The notes under the pieces: generated by a model
What the model was told of the DNA's origin: nothing
The model's database searches: none
The model's input: only the letters and a program-made list of their open reading frames with translations
Shown: piece by piece, positions 8,293 through 15,565 of the stretch
Layout: the number at the start of each line of letters is the position of its first letter
Position numbering within the stretch: the stretch's first letter is position 1
Program-made: the position numbers and the translations under genes
NCBI GenBank assembly: GCA_002492525.1
Contig: DKZA01000034.1
Coordinates: 686 to 30,332 of the forward strand
Source of the DNA: Lachnospiraceae bacterium UBA7086
GTDB lineage: Bacteria; Bacillota; Clostridia; Lachnospirales; Lachnospiraceae
Direction: 5' to 3'
Length of the DNA stretch: 29,647 nt

Positions 8293-9107
8293 AACATGGA
8301 TCCCTCCCCCTCTTTGTCAAAAATGGCGGATGCAATCATGTTGAGGATGATGAAGATCATCAACACGATAGAGAGGCCGCTTCCCAGGTGCCAGTTGGAA
8401 GCCTGCGTAAATTCCTGTTCGATCACATTGCCGATCAGCAGAATCTTACTGCCGCCCAACAAGGTGCTGATCACGAAGGTAGTCAGTGCAGGAACAAACA
8501 CCATGGTAATGCCGCTGATAATACCTGGTATCGACAGGGGCAGGATAATGCGGAAAAAGGTATGCACACTGCCTGCGCCAAGGTCTCTCGAGGCGTCTAA
8601 TACGTTCTCATCAATCTTAGAGAGTACATTGTAGAGCGGCAGTACCATAAAGGGAAGGAAGTTATATACCATACCCAGTATGATCGCATATGGTGTGTTA
8701 ATAATATTCATACCTGGCAGATGTAAAAAGTTCAGTATGCTGTTGATGACACCGTTTTTTTCTAATAAAGTCTGCCATGCAAGGGTGCGAAGCAAAAAGT
8801 TCATCCACATGGGCAGAATAAAAATCAGGATGATAAAACTGTGCTGATTTACCTTCATATTGGAAAGAATCATAGCCAGGGGATAGGCCAGTAAAAAACA
8901 GATCACGGTGCTGATGATGGATAACAGCAGAGAAAGCCATAATGCTTTGGCGTGTTCCGCTGTAGCGATGGCAGTGATGTTTTCCAAGGTAAAAGCACCT
9001 GTCTTATCGGTCAGTCCATAGTAGAAGATCATACCCAGAGGAATGATGATGAACATGACTGACCATAGTATGTAAGGAGAAGAAAGCCATTTGTTTTTAG
9101 ATGTCAA
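8289..9107 (-). CDS. potB: Spermidine/putrescine ABC transporter permease PotB
   Basis: 272 residues starting at TTG (9105-9107). AGGAGG lies 9 bases upstream, inside the final codons of potA, and no ATG occurs before residue 18, so the TTG is well supported. The reading frame overlaps potA by 11 bases. Six hydrophobic segments; the EAA loop is LDASRDLGAGSVHTFFRIILPLSIPG (about 170-195). The C-terminus includes the STLLGGSKILLIGNVIEQEF segment characteristic of PotB/PotH. Tight overlap on both sides argues for fixed stoichiometry with PotA and PotC. Confidence 0.92.
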   Translation of the reverse strand: MTSKNKWLSSPYILWSVMFIIIPLGMIFYYGLTDKTGAFTLENITAIATAEHAKALWLSLLLSIISTVICFLLAYPLAMILSNMKVNQHSFIILIFILPMWMNFLLRTLAWQTLLEKNGVINSILNFLHLPGMNIINTPYAIILGMVYNFLPFMVLPLYNVLSKIDENVLDASRDLGAGSVHTFFRIILPLSIPGIISGITMVFVPALTTFVISTLLGGSKILLIGNVIEQEFTQASNWHLGSGLSIVLMIFIILNMIASAIFDKEGEGSML

Positions 9108-10170
9108 TTGCCACCGCCTCCTCGTCTTCAGATTCCGGTTTGTTCATGATCTGGATATTAAAGGGGTCTACGCGGATACCGACTTCTTTTCCAACAGGGA
9201 AAAGAGTGGTGGAGTGTACCAGCCATTCAAAGCCTGCCGCCATAACCTCCATCTCGTAATGGACACCCTTGAAGATCAGGTGGGTGACAACCCCCTGAAT
9301 GGTGCCCTGATCTGGTTCTACCAGATTGACATCTTCCGGACGGATTACCACATCTACCGGCCTGTTGCGGCCAAAGCCTGTGTCCACACAGGCAAAACGT
9401 GTTCCTAAGATGTTGACCAGTTTGTCTTCTATCATGGTAGCGGATATAATATTGCTGTCTCCGATAAAGTCTGCCACGAAGGCGTTTTCCGGCTCGTTGT
9501 AGATAGATTCCGGAGAACCGATCTGCTGGATATATCCCTGGTTCATCACAACAATGGTGTCTGACATGGTGAGGGCTTCTTCCTGGTCATGGGTAACGTA
9601 GACAAAGGTGATCCCCAGCTCATTTTTCATGCGGATCAGTTCATACTGCATTTCCTGGCGAAGCTTTAAGTCAAGGGCGCCGAGGGGTTCATCCAGAAGA
9701 AGCACTTTGGGTTCGTTGACGATGGCTCTTGCGATAGCGATACGCTGCTGCTGGCCGCCGCTTAGGGAGTTTGGCATACGGTTCTCATAACCCTCCAGAT
9801 TGACCAGTTTGAGGGCATAGCGAATCTTATCATCTATGTAACTTTTGGATTTTTTCTTTACTTTCAGACCAAAAGCAATATTTTCCGCAATCGTCATATG
9901 GGTGAAAAGGGCATATTTTTGAAAGACAGTGTTTAACTGCCGTTTGTTGGGCGGTATTTGGGTGATATCTGTTCCGTCAAAGATTACTTTGCCGGTGTCC
10001 GGGTTGGTAAAGCCGCCCAGGATACGAAGGGTGGTAGTTTTTCCGCAGCCGCTTGGGCCAAGCAGAGTGACAAACTCGTTTTCATGGATGTTCAGATTCA
10101 ATTCATCTAAGACCATCTGACCGTCAAAAGATTTAGAAATATCAACAAGCTGAATCAGCTCTTTTTCCAT
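9097..10170 (-). CDS. potA: Spermidine/putrescine ABC transporter ATP-binding protein PotA
   Basis: 357 residues. The nucleotide-binding domain has Walker A GPSGCGKTT (38-46), Q-loop Gln84 (VFQKYALF), signature LSGGQQQR (136-143), Walker B VLLLDE (156-161) and switch His194 (VTHDQEEA). A C-terminal TOBE-type region (about 270-345) is found in PotA and related importers. All catalytic residues are intact. It starts 41 bases after the XRE-cupin regulator, and its end carries the ribosome binding site and start of potB. It powers uptake of polyamines captured by PotD. Confidence 0.94.
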   Translation of the reverse strand: MEKELIQLVDISKSFDGQMVLDELNLNIHENEFVTLLGPSGCGKTTTLRILGGFTNPDTGKVIFDGTDITQIPPNKRQLNTVFQKYALFTHMTIAENIAFGLKVKKKSKSYIDDKIRYALKLVNLEGYENRMPNSLSGGQQQRIAIARAIVNEPKVLLLDEPLGALDLKLRQEMQYELIRMKNELGITFVYVTHDQEEALTMSDTIVVMNQGYIQQIGSPESIYNEPENAFVADFIGDSNIISATMIEDKLVNILGTRFACVDTGFGRNRPVDVVIRPEDVNLVEPDQGTIQGVVTHLIFKGVHYEMEVMAAGFEWLVHSTTLFPVGKEVGIRVDPFNIQIMNKPESEDEEAVAIDI

Positions 10171-10211
10171 AGGGCAGTCCCTCCTGTGTATAATGTGATA
10201 GCCGGGCTATC

Positions 10212-10772
10212 CTAGAAATTGGGCGGTGTGCTGATCCATAAAAATATGGCGCCGTTTTTACCGCCTGCTTTGATATAGTGTTCCGAATCCGGTGTGAAGT
10301 AAAAGGCTTCTCCTTTTTTAGCCCTGATGCTGCGGTTCCCGACAATGATGGTGACAGAACCGGAGAGTATGTAACCAAATTCTTCCCCTTCATGGGGCTG
10401 ATCCGGATAAGTAGAACCGTCTGCCTCCAGGGTGACGCGAATGGGTTCCATCATATTTTTCTGGGCATTGGGAATAATCCATTCAATCTTGTTGTGAAGT
10501 TCCGTATCTACTTTCTCAAAGAAATCATCTTTCCCAAAAACCACCTGTTCATCGCCTGCATCGTTGAAAAAGTCTTTTAAATTGGAGCCGAGACACTGCA
10601 AAATATCTATCAGCGTGGCAATGGAAGGCGATGTTACGTCGTTCTCCAGCTGGCTGATAAAGCCTTTGGAAAGTTCGCAGCGGTCGGCCAGTTCCTCCTG
10701 GGTCAGGCCTTTTTTGTTCCGCAGTTCTTTGATTTTATTTCCCAGATCCATCCGGTTAGAATTACTGTCCAT
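10212..10772 (-). CDS. XRE-family regulator with cupin domain, PuuR-like
   Basis: 186 residues; GAGGGG precedes the ATG at good spacing. N-terminal helix-turn-helix at about 10-65 (LRNKKGLTQEELADRCELSKGFISQLEN). C-terminal double-stranded beta-helix cupin at about 110-180 (EEFGYILSGSVTIIVGN, then FYFTPDSEHYI). This two-domain layout is shared by PuuR-type repressors that sense polyamines or related small molecules. As first gene of the pot operon, with inverted half-sites just downstream of its own -10, it most likely represses itself and potABCD. The ligand is inferred from context. Confidence 0.87.
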   Translation of the reverse strand: MDSNSNRMDLGNKIKELRNKKGLTQEELADRCELSKGFISQLENDVTSPSIATLIDILQCLGSNLKDFFNDAGDEQVVFGKDDFFEKVDTELHNKIEWIIPNAQKNMMEPIRVTLEADGSTYPDQPHEGEEFGYILSGSVTIIVGNRSIRAKKGEAFYFTPDSEHYIKAGGKNGAIFLWISTPPNF

Positions 10773-10796
10773 GATTTCCCCTCAATTCAGTAACAA

Positions 10797-10823
10797 TAAA
10801 CTAAAAGTTTACTAAAGCTAAAC
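10797..10823. promoter_or_regulatory. Candidate operator of the pot operon (three half-sites)
   Basis: Alternating half-sites TAAAC (10797-10801), GTTTA (10807-10811) and TAAAC (10819-10823) form two overlapping palindromes with 5- and 7-bp spacers. They lie immediately downstream of the pot promoter -10 (10838-10843, minus strand), between transcription start and the regulator gene, as expected for a self-repressing XRE protein. Seen in sequence; binding is inference. Confidence 0.5.
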
Positions 10824-10837
10824 ATACACTGAATCTC

Positions 10838-10865
10838 ATTATACAAGAATGTAGTGGTATGTCAA
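10838..10865 (-). promoter_or_regulatory. Near-consensus sigmaA promoter of the regulator-potABCD operon
   Basis: On the minus strand an exact TTGACA (complement of 10860-10865), 16-bp spacer and exact TATAAT (complement of 10838-10843). Transcription would start near 10831, giving a leader of about 58 bases containing the half-site cluster. Confidence 0.75.
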
Positions 10866-10926
10866 TGGGAAAATTATAAATATTGACAGTTTTCGCAGAA
10901 AAAAGAGAGGAATCCGAAGAAAAAGA

Positions 10927-10955
10927 TTAACAAGCTTTCTGATTTATGGTAAAAT
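10927..10955 (+). promoter_or_regulatory. Predicted sigmaA promoter for the lactonase-family gene
   Basis: TTAACA (10927-10932), 17-bp spacer, TAAAAT (10950-10955) with TGG directly upstream giving an extended -10. Transcription would start about 30 bases before the ATG at 10991. Confidence 0.5.
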
Positions 10956-10990
10956 TCTGCTAAAGAATGAAGTTTACTTGGAGGAATGTG

Positions 10991-12052
10991 ATGAACCAGG
11001 ATAAGTATGTGGCATATGTTTCCACTTATACGGTGGGCAAGGAAGATAAGTATGGTATTAAGATTTATGATGTGGATATGAAGAATGGGAGGATGATGGA
11101 GAAAAATCAGGTGAAGATAACCAATTCTTCTTATATTACCATTTCCCACAATCAGAAATATCTCTATTCCATCACAGACTTTGGCGTGGAGGCTTACAAG
11201 ATTCTGCCGGGCGGCGATCTGGAGGTCATCAATGCATGTTCTATCAACGGGATGAGAGGATGTTATCTGTCTACGGATTATGAAGACAAGCTTCTTTTCG
11301 TAGGCGGATATCATGATGGCAAGATTACGGTGCTTCGTCTGCGGGAGGACGGCAGTGTAGGTGAGATTACCGATGAAGTCTACCATAAAGGATTGGGAAG
11401 TATTGCGGAGCGTAATTTCCGTCCCCATGTCAACTGCGTGAAGATGACCCGGGATAATCATTATCTGTGTGCCGCGGATCTGGGACTTGATCATGTGAAT
11501 GTGTATCGTGTGGATCATGAGAACGGGAAGTTGAAACCTATTGACATGATTCGCAGCGAGCAGGAGTCGGCGCCTCGTCATCTGAAGTTTTCCAAGAACG
11601 GCAGAATCCTCTATATTGTGCATGAGTTGAAGAATTATATTGATGTCTATACGTATGAGGAAATAAACGGTATGCCGGAATTTGAGAAGATACAGACCAT
11701 CTCTACGCTGAATGATTATCATGCGGGCGGTTCTGCGGCCAGTGCCTTGAATATCTCGGAGGACTTTAAGTATCTGACCAGTTCCAATGCCGGGGATAAC
11801 AGTGTCATTGTCTATAAGATTGACCAGAAAACAGGGATGCTTGAGAAAATTCTGTGCCTGCCAATCAGCGGCGATTACCCCAAGGACGCCACACTTTTCC
11901 CGGATAACAGACATCTGGTGTCCCTGAATCATGAGTCCAATACCATGACCTTTTTTACCGTGGATTTAAAGAACGGGCTGTTGGTTATGAACGGCAAAGA
12001 GATTCCGGTGAATCAGCCTAATTGTATTATTTTCCATAAACTTGCCCAGTAG
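10991..12052 (+). CDS. Lactonase-family seven-bladed beta-propeller protein (6-phosphogluconolactonase-like)
   Basis: 353 residues from the ATG at 10991, which has GGAGG six bases upstream; an in-frame ATG at 10967 has no site. The sequence shows the repeated blade pattern of the COG2706/PF10282 family: VAYVSTYT at the start, FRPHVNCVKMTRDNHYLCAADLG in the middle, SAPRHLKFSKNGRILYIVHEL, and a NTMTFFTVD blade near the end. The HxN and ADLG motifs of the central blades are those of YbhE-type 6-phosphogluconolactonases. Cytosolic, no signal peptide. Pentose-phosphate lactone hydrolysis is the usual annotation, but many family members have other roles and no sugar-phosphate enzyme is adjacent. 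Confidence 0.8.
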   Translation: MNQDKYVAYVSTYTVGKEDKYGIKIYDVDMKNGRMMEKNQVKITNSSYITISHNQKYLYSITDFGVEAYKILPGGDLEVINACSINGMRGCYLSTDYEDKLLFVGGYHDGKITVLRLREDGSVGEITDEVYHKGLGSIAERNFRPHVNCVKMTRDNHYLCAADLGLDHVNVYRVDHENGKLKPIDMIRSEQESAPRHLKFSKNGRILYIVHELKNYIDVYTYEEINGMPEFEKIQTISTLNDYHAGGSAASALNISEDFKYLTSSNAGDNSVIVYKIDQKTGMLEKILCLPISGDYPKDATLFPDNRHLVSLNHESNTMTFFTVDLKNGLLVMNGKEIPVNQPNCIIFHKLAQ

Positions 12053-12055
12053 ACG

Positions 12056-12086
12056 GCATAGCGCTATAACCTTCTGCATATACATT
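12056..12086 (+). promoter_or_regulatory. Candidate sigmaE promoter of spoIVA
   Basis: A -35-like GCATA (12056-12060), then a -10 read either as CATATACA (12077-12084; 14-base spacing after a 7-base -35) or as TATACATT (12079-12086; 7 of 8 to CATACAHT). It sits inside the terminator hairpin of the upstream gene, with a predicted start near 12092-12094 in the loop. spoIVA is sigmaE-dependent in B. subtilis (established); the exact site here is inference. Confidence 0.45.
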
Positions 12087-12112
12087 TATCAGTATAAGCA
12101 GGAGGTTTTTTT
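12068..12112 (+). terminator. Terminator of the lactonase gene, overlapping the spoIVA ribosome binding site
   Basis: A 10-bp stem (AACCTTCTGC 12068-12077 with GCAGGAGGTT 12098-12107, one G-U pair) and a 20-base loop, followed by a T-tract to 12112. The 3' arm contains AGGAGG, the only ribosome binding site of spoIVA, whose ATG begins at 12113 directly after the T-tract. Confidence 0.8.
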
Positions 12113-13600
12113 ATGGATTTATTACAGAATAATACATATGACCTGTATAAAGATATACAGCTTAGAACGGGGGGAGAAATTTATCTGGGCGTAGTGGGTC
12201 CGGTCAGAACGGGAAAATCTACCTTTATCAAACGTTTTATGAACCTTCTGGTGCTTCCCTATATGGAAGATGAAAATGAGAAAGAGCGTGCACAGGATGA
12301 AATGCCCCAAAGTGCCGGCGGCAAGACAATCACTACCACAGAGCCGAAATTTATCCCTAAGGAAGCTGCCCATGTTAAACTGGGGACGGACATCAATGTA
12401 GATGTACGGTTGATTGACTGTGTGGGATACATGGTTGAGGGCGCGGCGGGTCATATGGAACAGGATGAAGAACGTATGGTCAAGACCCCCTGGTCGGTAG
12501 AAGAAATCCCTTTTACCAAGGCGGCGGAAATCGGCACCAGAAAGGTCATTAAAGATCATTCTACCATCGGTATTGTGGTGACTTGCGACGGCTCTTTTGG
12601 TGAACTTGCCAGAGAAAATTTCCTGGAGGCAGAGGAACGCACAATCAAAGAATTACAGACATTGGGCAAGCCCTTTATCGTACTGTTGAATTCGGCAAAA
12701 CCTTATGCGGAGGAAACAAGAGCTTTAGCCGATGAGATCAGCGAGAAATACCAGGTAACCGTTATGCCGGTGAACTGCGAACAGCTTAAGAAAGAGGATA
12801 TTAATCATATTATGGAGAATATTCTCTATGAGTTTCCGCTCACGATGATAGAATTCTATATGCCCAAGTGGGTGGAGATGCTTTCCTGCGATCATAAGAT
12901 GAAGAAAGATATTATTCAACAGATTAAGCAGTTAATGTCGGAATTGAATAATATACGGGATATCACGGCGGATCATTTTGTGATGGAGAGCGAATACATC
13001 AGAAAATGCAAACTGGACGGCATCAATATGTCGGATGGCAGTGTGCGTATCATTCTGGATGTGGATGATGCCTATTATTATGAGATGTTAAGTGAATTGG
13101 TGGGGGAGACCATCGGCAGTGAATATCAGCTGCTTGCAACGCTGCGTGAGATGGCGAAAATGAAGAAAGAATATGTGAAAGTACTGCATGCGTTGGAGGC
13201 GGTGCGTTATAAAGGATACGGTGTGGTCATGCCAGATCGGGAGGAGATTGTACTGGAGAAACCGGAACTGATCAAGCAGGGGAATAAATTTGGCGTCAAG
13301 ATTAAAGCCGAGAGTCCCAGTATCCATATGATCAAAGCCAGCATCGAGACGGAAATTTCACCTATTGTCGGGACGGAAGAACAGGCCAGGGATCTGATTC
13401 AATATATTTCCGATACGGGCACCAGTGAAGAAGGTATCTGGGAGACCAATATTTTCGGTAAGACTGTGGAGCAGCTGGTCAATGACGGCATCACCGGTAA
13501 GATTTCCATGATCAATGAAGAAAGTCAGGCTAAATTACAGGAGACCATGCAGAAGATTGTTAATGACAGCAATGGCGGAATGGTGTGTATCATTATTTAA
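12113..13600 (+). CDS. spoIVA: Stage IV sporulation protein A, spore-coat basement ATPase
   Basis: 495 residues, close to the 492 of B. subtilis SpoIVA. Walker A GPVRTGKS at 29-36, a TRAFAC-like P-loop. The DCVGYMVEGAAGH region and the TPWSVEEIPFTKAAEIGTRK stretch are hallmark SpoIVA sequence, as is the C-terminal tail GGMVCIII. The protein polymerises with ATP hydrolysis on the forespore outer membrane in the mother cell and nucleates coat assembly. AGGAGG lies before the ATG but inside a terminator hairpin. Its presence shows the organism belongs to a spore-forming lineage. A YczE-like gene follows after 26 bases and may be co-transcribed. Confidence 0.97.
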   Translation: MDLLQNNTYDLYKDIQLRTGGEIYLGVVGPVRTGKSTFIKRFMNLLVLPYMEDENEKERAQDEMPQSAGGKTITTTEPKFIPKEAAHVKLGTDINVDVRLIDCVGYMVEGAAGHMEQDEERMVKTPWSVEEIPFTKAAEIGTRKVIKDHSTIGIVVTCDGSFGELARENFLEAEERTIKELQTLGKPFIVLLNSAKPYAEETRALADEISEKYQVTVMPVNCEQLKKEDINHIMENILYEFPLTMIEFYMPKWVEMLSCDHKMKKDIIQQIKQLMSELNNIRDITADHFVMESEYIRKCKLDGINMSDGSVRIILDVDDAYYYEMLSELVGETIGSEYQLLATLREMAKMKKEYVKVLHALEAVRYKGYGVVMPDREEIVLEKPELIKQGNKFGVKIKAESPSIHMIKASIETEISPIVGTEEQARDLIQYISDTGTSEEGIWETNIFGKTVEQLVNDGITGKISMINEESQAKLQETMQKIVNDSNGGMVCIII

Positions 13601-13626
13601 GATGACAGAAGGAGAGACAGAAGAAG

Positions 13627-14256
13627 ATGAAGGAACGTACGAGAAGGATATGGATGACGATAGTTGGTGTGCTGGTCTGTGGGTTCAGTGTCGGAATGTT
13701 TAACTTTTCGATGCTGGGCCTTGACCCGTTTCAGGTGTTTGCCCATGGAATTTTTATGGCGCTGCCGGAAGGGACTCTGGGGTTTGGCACGGTGTATGCA
13801 GTGGTCAATTTGTTGATGCTTATAGTTATTTTTATAACAGATAAAAGCAAAATAGGATTGGGCACTGTGATCAATATCTTTTTGTTAGGATATGTGGCAG
13901 AGTATTCTTCCCTGCTTTTTGAGAGATTGATTCCGGAGCCTTCTTTGGCTGTGCGCTTTATCTTTCTGGTTCTGGGTATTGTCATTATGTGTTTTGCATC
14001 CGCTCTTTATTTTACGGCAGATATGGGAGTGTCTACTTATGATGCGGTGTCGTTGATCATCTCGGAGAAGAGGAAATGGAAGTTTCAGTTTTGCAGGGTA
14101 TCTTCAGATTTGCTCTGTACAATCATTGGCTTTGCTTTTGGGGCAACGGTAGGAGTCGGTACGGTGGTAACTGCCTTTTTCATGGGGCCGTTGATTGCCT
14201 TTTTTAACAGAACGGTGGCGGAGCCGCTGCGGTATGGAAGGGGAAATAATGCTTGA
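13627..14256 (+). CDS. YczE/YitT-type integral membrane protein
   Basis: 209 residues, with five to six hydrophobic segments (about 9-31, 51-71, 77-97, 108-130 and 158-190). The sequence fits the COG2364/YczE group: FNFSMLGLDPFQVFAHG after the first helix, GTVINIFLLGY, and ADMGVSTYDAVSLII in the fourth loop. Function is not established; B. subtilis YczE sits next to the surfactin locus and is called a membrane protein of unknown role. It lies 26 bases after spoIVA with a weak AGGAG site 12 bases from the ATG, so it is likely expressed by read-through from spoIVA. Whether it has a sporulation role is open. The -35 of the next promoter overlaps its stop codon. Confidence 0.75.
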   Translation: MKERTRRIWMTIVGVLVCGFSVGMFNFSMLGLDPFQVFAHGIFMALPEGTLGFGTVYAVVNLLMLIVIFITDKSKIGLGTVINIFLLGYVAEYSSLLFERLIPEPSLAVRFIFLVLGIVIMCFASALYFTADMGVSTYDAVSLIISEKRKWKFQFCRVSSDLLCTIIGFAFGATVGVGTVVTAFFMGPLIAFFNRTVAEPLRYGRGNNA

Positions 14257-14281
14257 CATTTAAAATTGGCATTGTTATCAT
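14253..14281 (+). promoter_or_regulatory. Predicted sigmaA promoter for the Rpn-like nuclease gene
   Basis: Exact TTGACA (14253-14258), 17-bp spacer, TATCAT (14276-14281). The -35 overlaps the stop codon of the YczE-like gene. The leader to the next ATG is about 180 bases. Confidence 0.6.
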
Positions 14282-14339
14282 ACTTGTATAGCAATGAAAT
14301 TCTAACGGGAAAACGTTCTATTAATCTATTTTTTCTATG

Positions 14340-14359
14340 AAATGCCTTTGGGGTATTTT
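14340..14359 (+). terminator. Weak hairpin in the Rpn leader
   Basis: AAATGCC (14340-14346) pairs with GGTATTT (14352-14358) with one G-U; TTTTA overlaps the 3' arm. It is short and low in GC, so it may end YczE transcripts or attenuate the promoter at 14253. The rest of 14257-14467 holds no recognisable gene. Confidence 0.3.
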
Positions 14360-14467
14360 ATCTGTTTTAGAATCCTTGCTTATAACTCAATGACCAGGTA
14401 AGCAGGGGAAAGAAACAGGCTTTTGTCTTAGGAAAAGACTCTGCTGCCTCAGACGAAAGGAGAAAAT

Positions 14468-15385
14468 ATGGAAACAAAAAATGTGATGATGCAGGCAGAA
14501 AAGGAGTATACGCCGGTTTACCGGACGTATAAGGATCGGGTATTCCGAATGTTATTTCAAGAAAAGAAGCAACTGCTGGAATTGTATAATGCATTGAATG
14601 GAACAGAGTATACCGATGAAGAGAATTTGACGGTCAGCACGCTGGAAAATGTCATTTATATGAAAATGAAAAATGATATTTCATTTGTTGTCGGCTGTGA
14701 TATGTGTTTGTATGAGCATCAGTCAAGTTACTGCCCGAATATGCCTCTGCGGGGTCTGCTGTATTTTGCAGACTTGTATAAAAAGTATCTTGGAGATGCG
14801 GAACTGAGTGTGAACCGCCGGATTATGCTGCCAACGCCGCGTTATGTGGTTTTCTATAATGGACTGGAGAGACAGGAGGAAGAATTTACACAGTATTTAT
14901 CAGAATCCTTTACAGACATTGGCGGCTGTATCGAGGTGACGGTAAGGACATATAACATTAATTATGGGCATAATAGGAAGCTGCTTGAAAAATGCCCGAC
15001 TTTAAATGGATACTCTCAGTTTGTGGCTATGATTAGAAAAAATTTGGAGACCATGAGTCTTGCAAAAGCAGTAGACAGTGCAGTGACAGAGTGTATCAGC
15101 CGGAATATCTTACGAGATTTCTTTATGAATCAGAGAAATGAGGTGGTTGCAATGTCGATTTATGAATACAATGAAGAATATGCGATGAGAGTGACCTACG
15201 AGGATGGAGAGAACGCTGGTTATGAGAGGGGTAAAGCGGAAGGAAAAGCAGAAGGAAGGGAACAGACTTTGATACATAATATAGAAGCAGTGATGAAAAA
15301 CTTCGATATCAGTCTGGAGCGGGCATGTGCCGGACTGGATGTTTCCGTGGAAGAATATCAGCGGGCAAAAGAACAGATGAATTGA
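14468..15385 (+). CDS. Rpn-family PD-(D/E)XK nuclease / transposase_31-like protein
   Basis: 305 residues, with AAAGGAG before the ATG. The N-terminal half is the COG5464/PDDEXK_2 domain: KDRVFRMLF near 22-30, then the catalytic pattern Asp70 (KNDISFVV) and ExQ (Glu83, Gln85 in LYEHQS). This matches the D...ExQ nuclease core of Rpn proteins. The C-terminus carries a short Gly-Lys-Ala-Glu tandem (about 257-270) and a helical tail ending AKEQMN, the part known to vary between paralogs. Rpn proteins are RecA-independent recombination-promoting nucleases in E. coli, and some act in phage defence. The gene is often multi-copy and mobile-like. It has its own promoter and is not obviously part of neighbouring operons. 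Confidence 0.85.
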   Translation: METKNVMMQAEKEYTPVYRTYKDRVFRMLFQEKKQLLELYNALNGTEYTDEENLTVSTLENVIYMKMKNDISFVVGCDMCLYEHQSSYCPNMPLRGLLYFADLYKKYLGDAELSVNRRIMLPTPRYVVFYNGLERQEEEFTQYLSESFTDIGGCIEVTVRTYNINYGHNRKLLEKCPTLNGYSQFVAMIRKNLETMSLAKAVDSAVTECISRNILRDFFMNQRNEVVAMSIYEYNEEYAMRVTYEDGENAGYERGKAEGKAEGREQTLIHNIEAVMKNFDISLERACAGLDVSVEEYQRAKEQMN

Positions 15386-15414
15386 TTGCGGAGAAAATGG
15401 TGGGATGATATAAT
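15386..15414 (+). promoter_or_regulatory. Predicted promoter of the purine nucleoside phosphorylase gene
   Basis: TTGCGG (15386-15391), 17-bp spacer, TATAAT (15409-15414) with TGA upstream, an extended -10. It starts one base after the Rpn stop codon. The structured insert begins right after the -10, so transcripts would carry it in the leader. Confidence 0.6.
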
Positions 15415-15540
15415 AATCGCAGAAGAAAAACAAGCGACGCGAAGCGGCATTTGTTTTTCTGCGATTATTAACGAGCAAATGTCCGATGAAATCGGATGTA
15501 GAGCGCGAAAGCGCGTATTTGCGAGTGTAGATGATATAAT
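15404..15540 (+). repeat. Structured insert flanked by 11-bp direct repeats in the PNP leader
   Basis: GATGATATAAT occurs at 15404-15414 and again at 15530-15540. Between them lies dense secondary structure. A 20-bp stem runs 15411-15433 with 15451-15470, with a 3-base bulge. Next is a three-way-junction layout closed by GCAAAT (15475-15480) and ATTTGC (15517-15522), holding TCCGAT-GAA-ATCGGA (15482-15496) and GCGC-GAAA-GCGC (15503-15514, GNRA-type loop). Deleting one repeat plus the insert (126 bases) restores a compact promoter-leader. Probably a small non-autonomous mobile or REP-like element; copy number elsewhere in the genome is not visible here. Confidence 0.6.
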
Positions 15541-15565
15541 TTATCAACAGAAAGGTGGTAAACAT

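Noticed and set aside
10883..10888. TTGACA upstream of the lactonase gene as a -35 box
   Set aside because: No -10-like sequence occurs at 16-18 bp. The TTAACA/TAAAAT pair at 10927-10955 fits better.
10874..11932. A 352-codon open frame on the minus strand over the lactonase gene
   Set aside because: It is antisense to a clear beta-propeller gene with a good ribosome site. The translated sequence has low-complexity Ile/His composition typical of shadow frames.
15404..15540. A purine riboswitch in the PNP leader
   Set aside because: The junction and loop sequences do not match the purine riboswitch core, and direct repeats at both ends favour an insert.
15386..15565. An N-terminal extension of the PNP reading frame upstream of 15566
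   Set aside because: The extension is encoded by the structured insert, has no ribosome binding site and no similarity to PNP family N-termini. The ATG at 15566 has a good site and gives the usual length.
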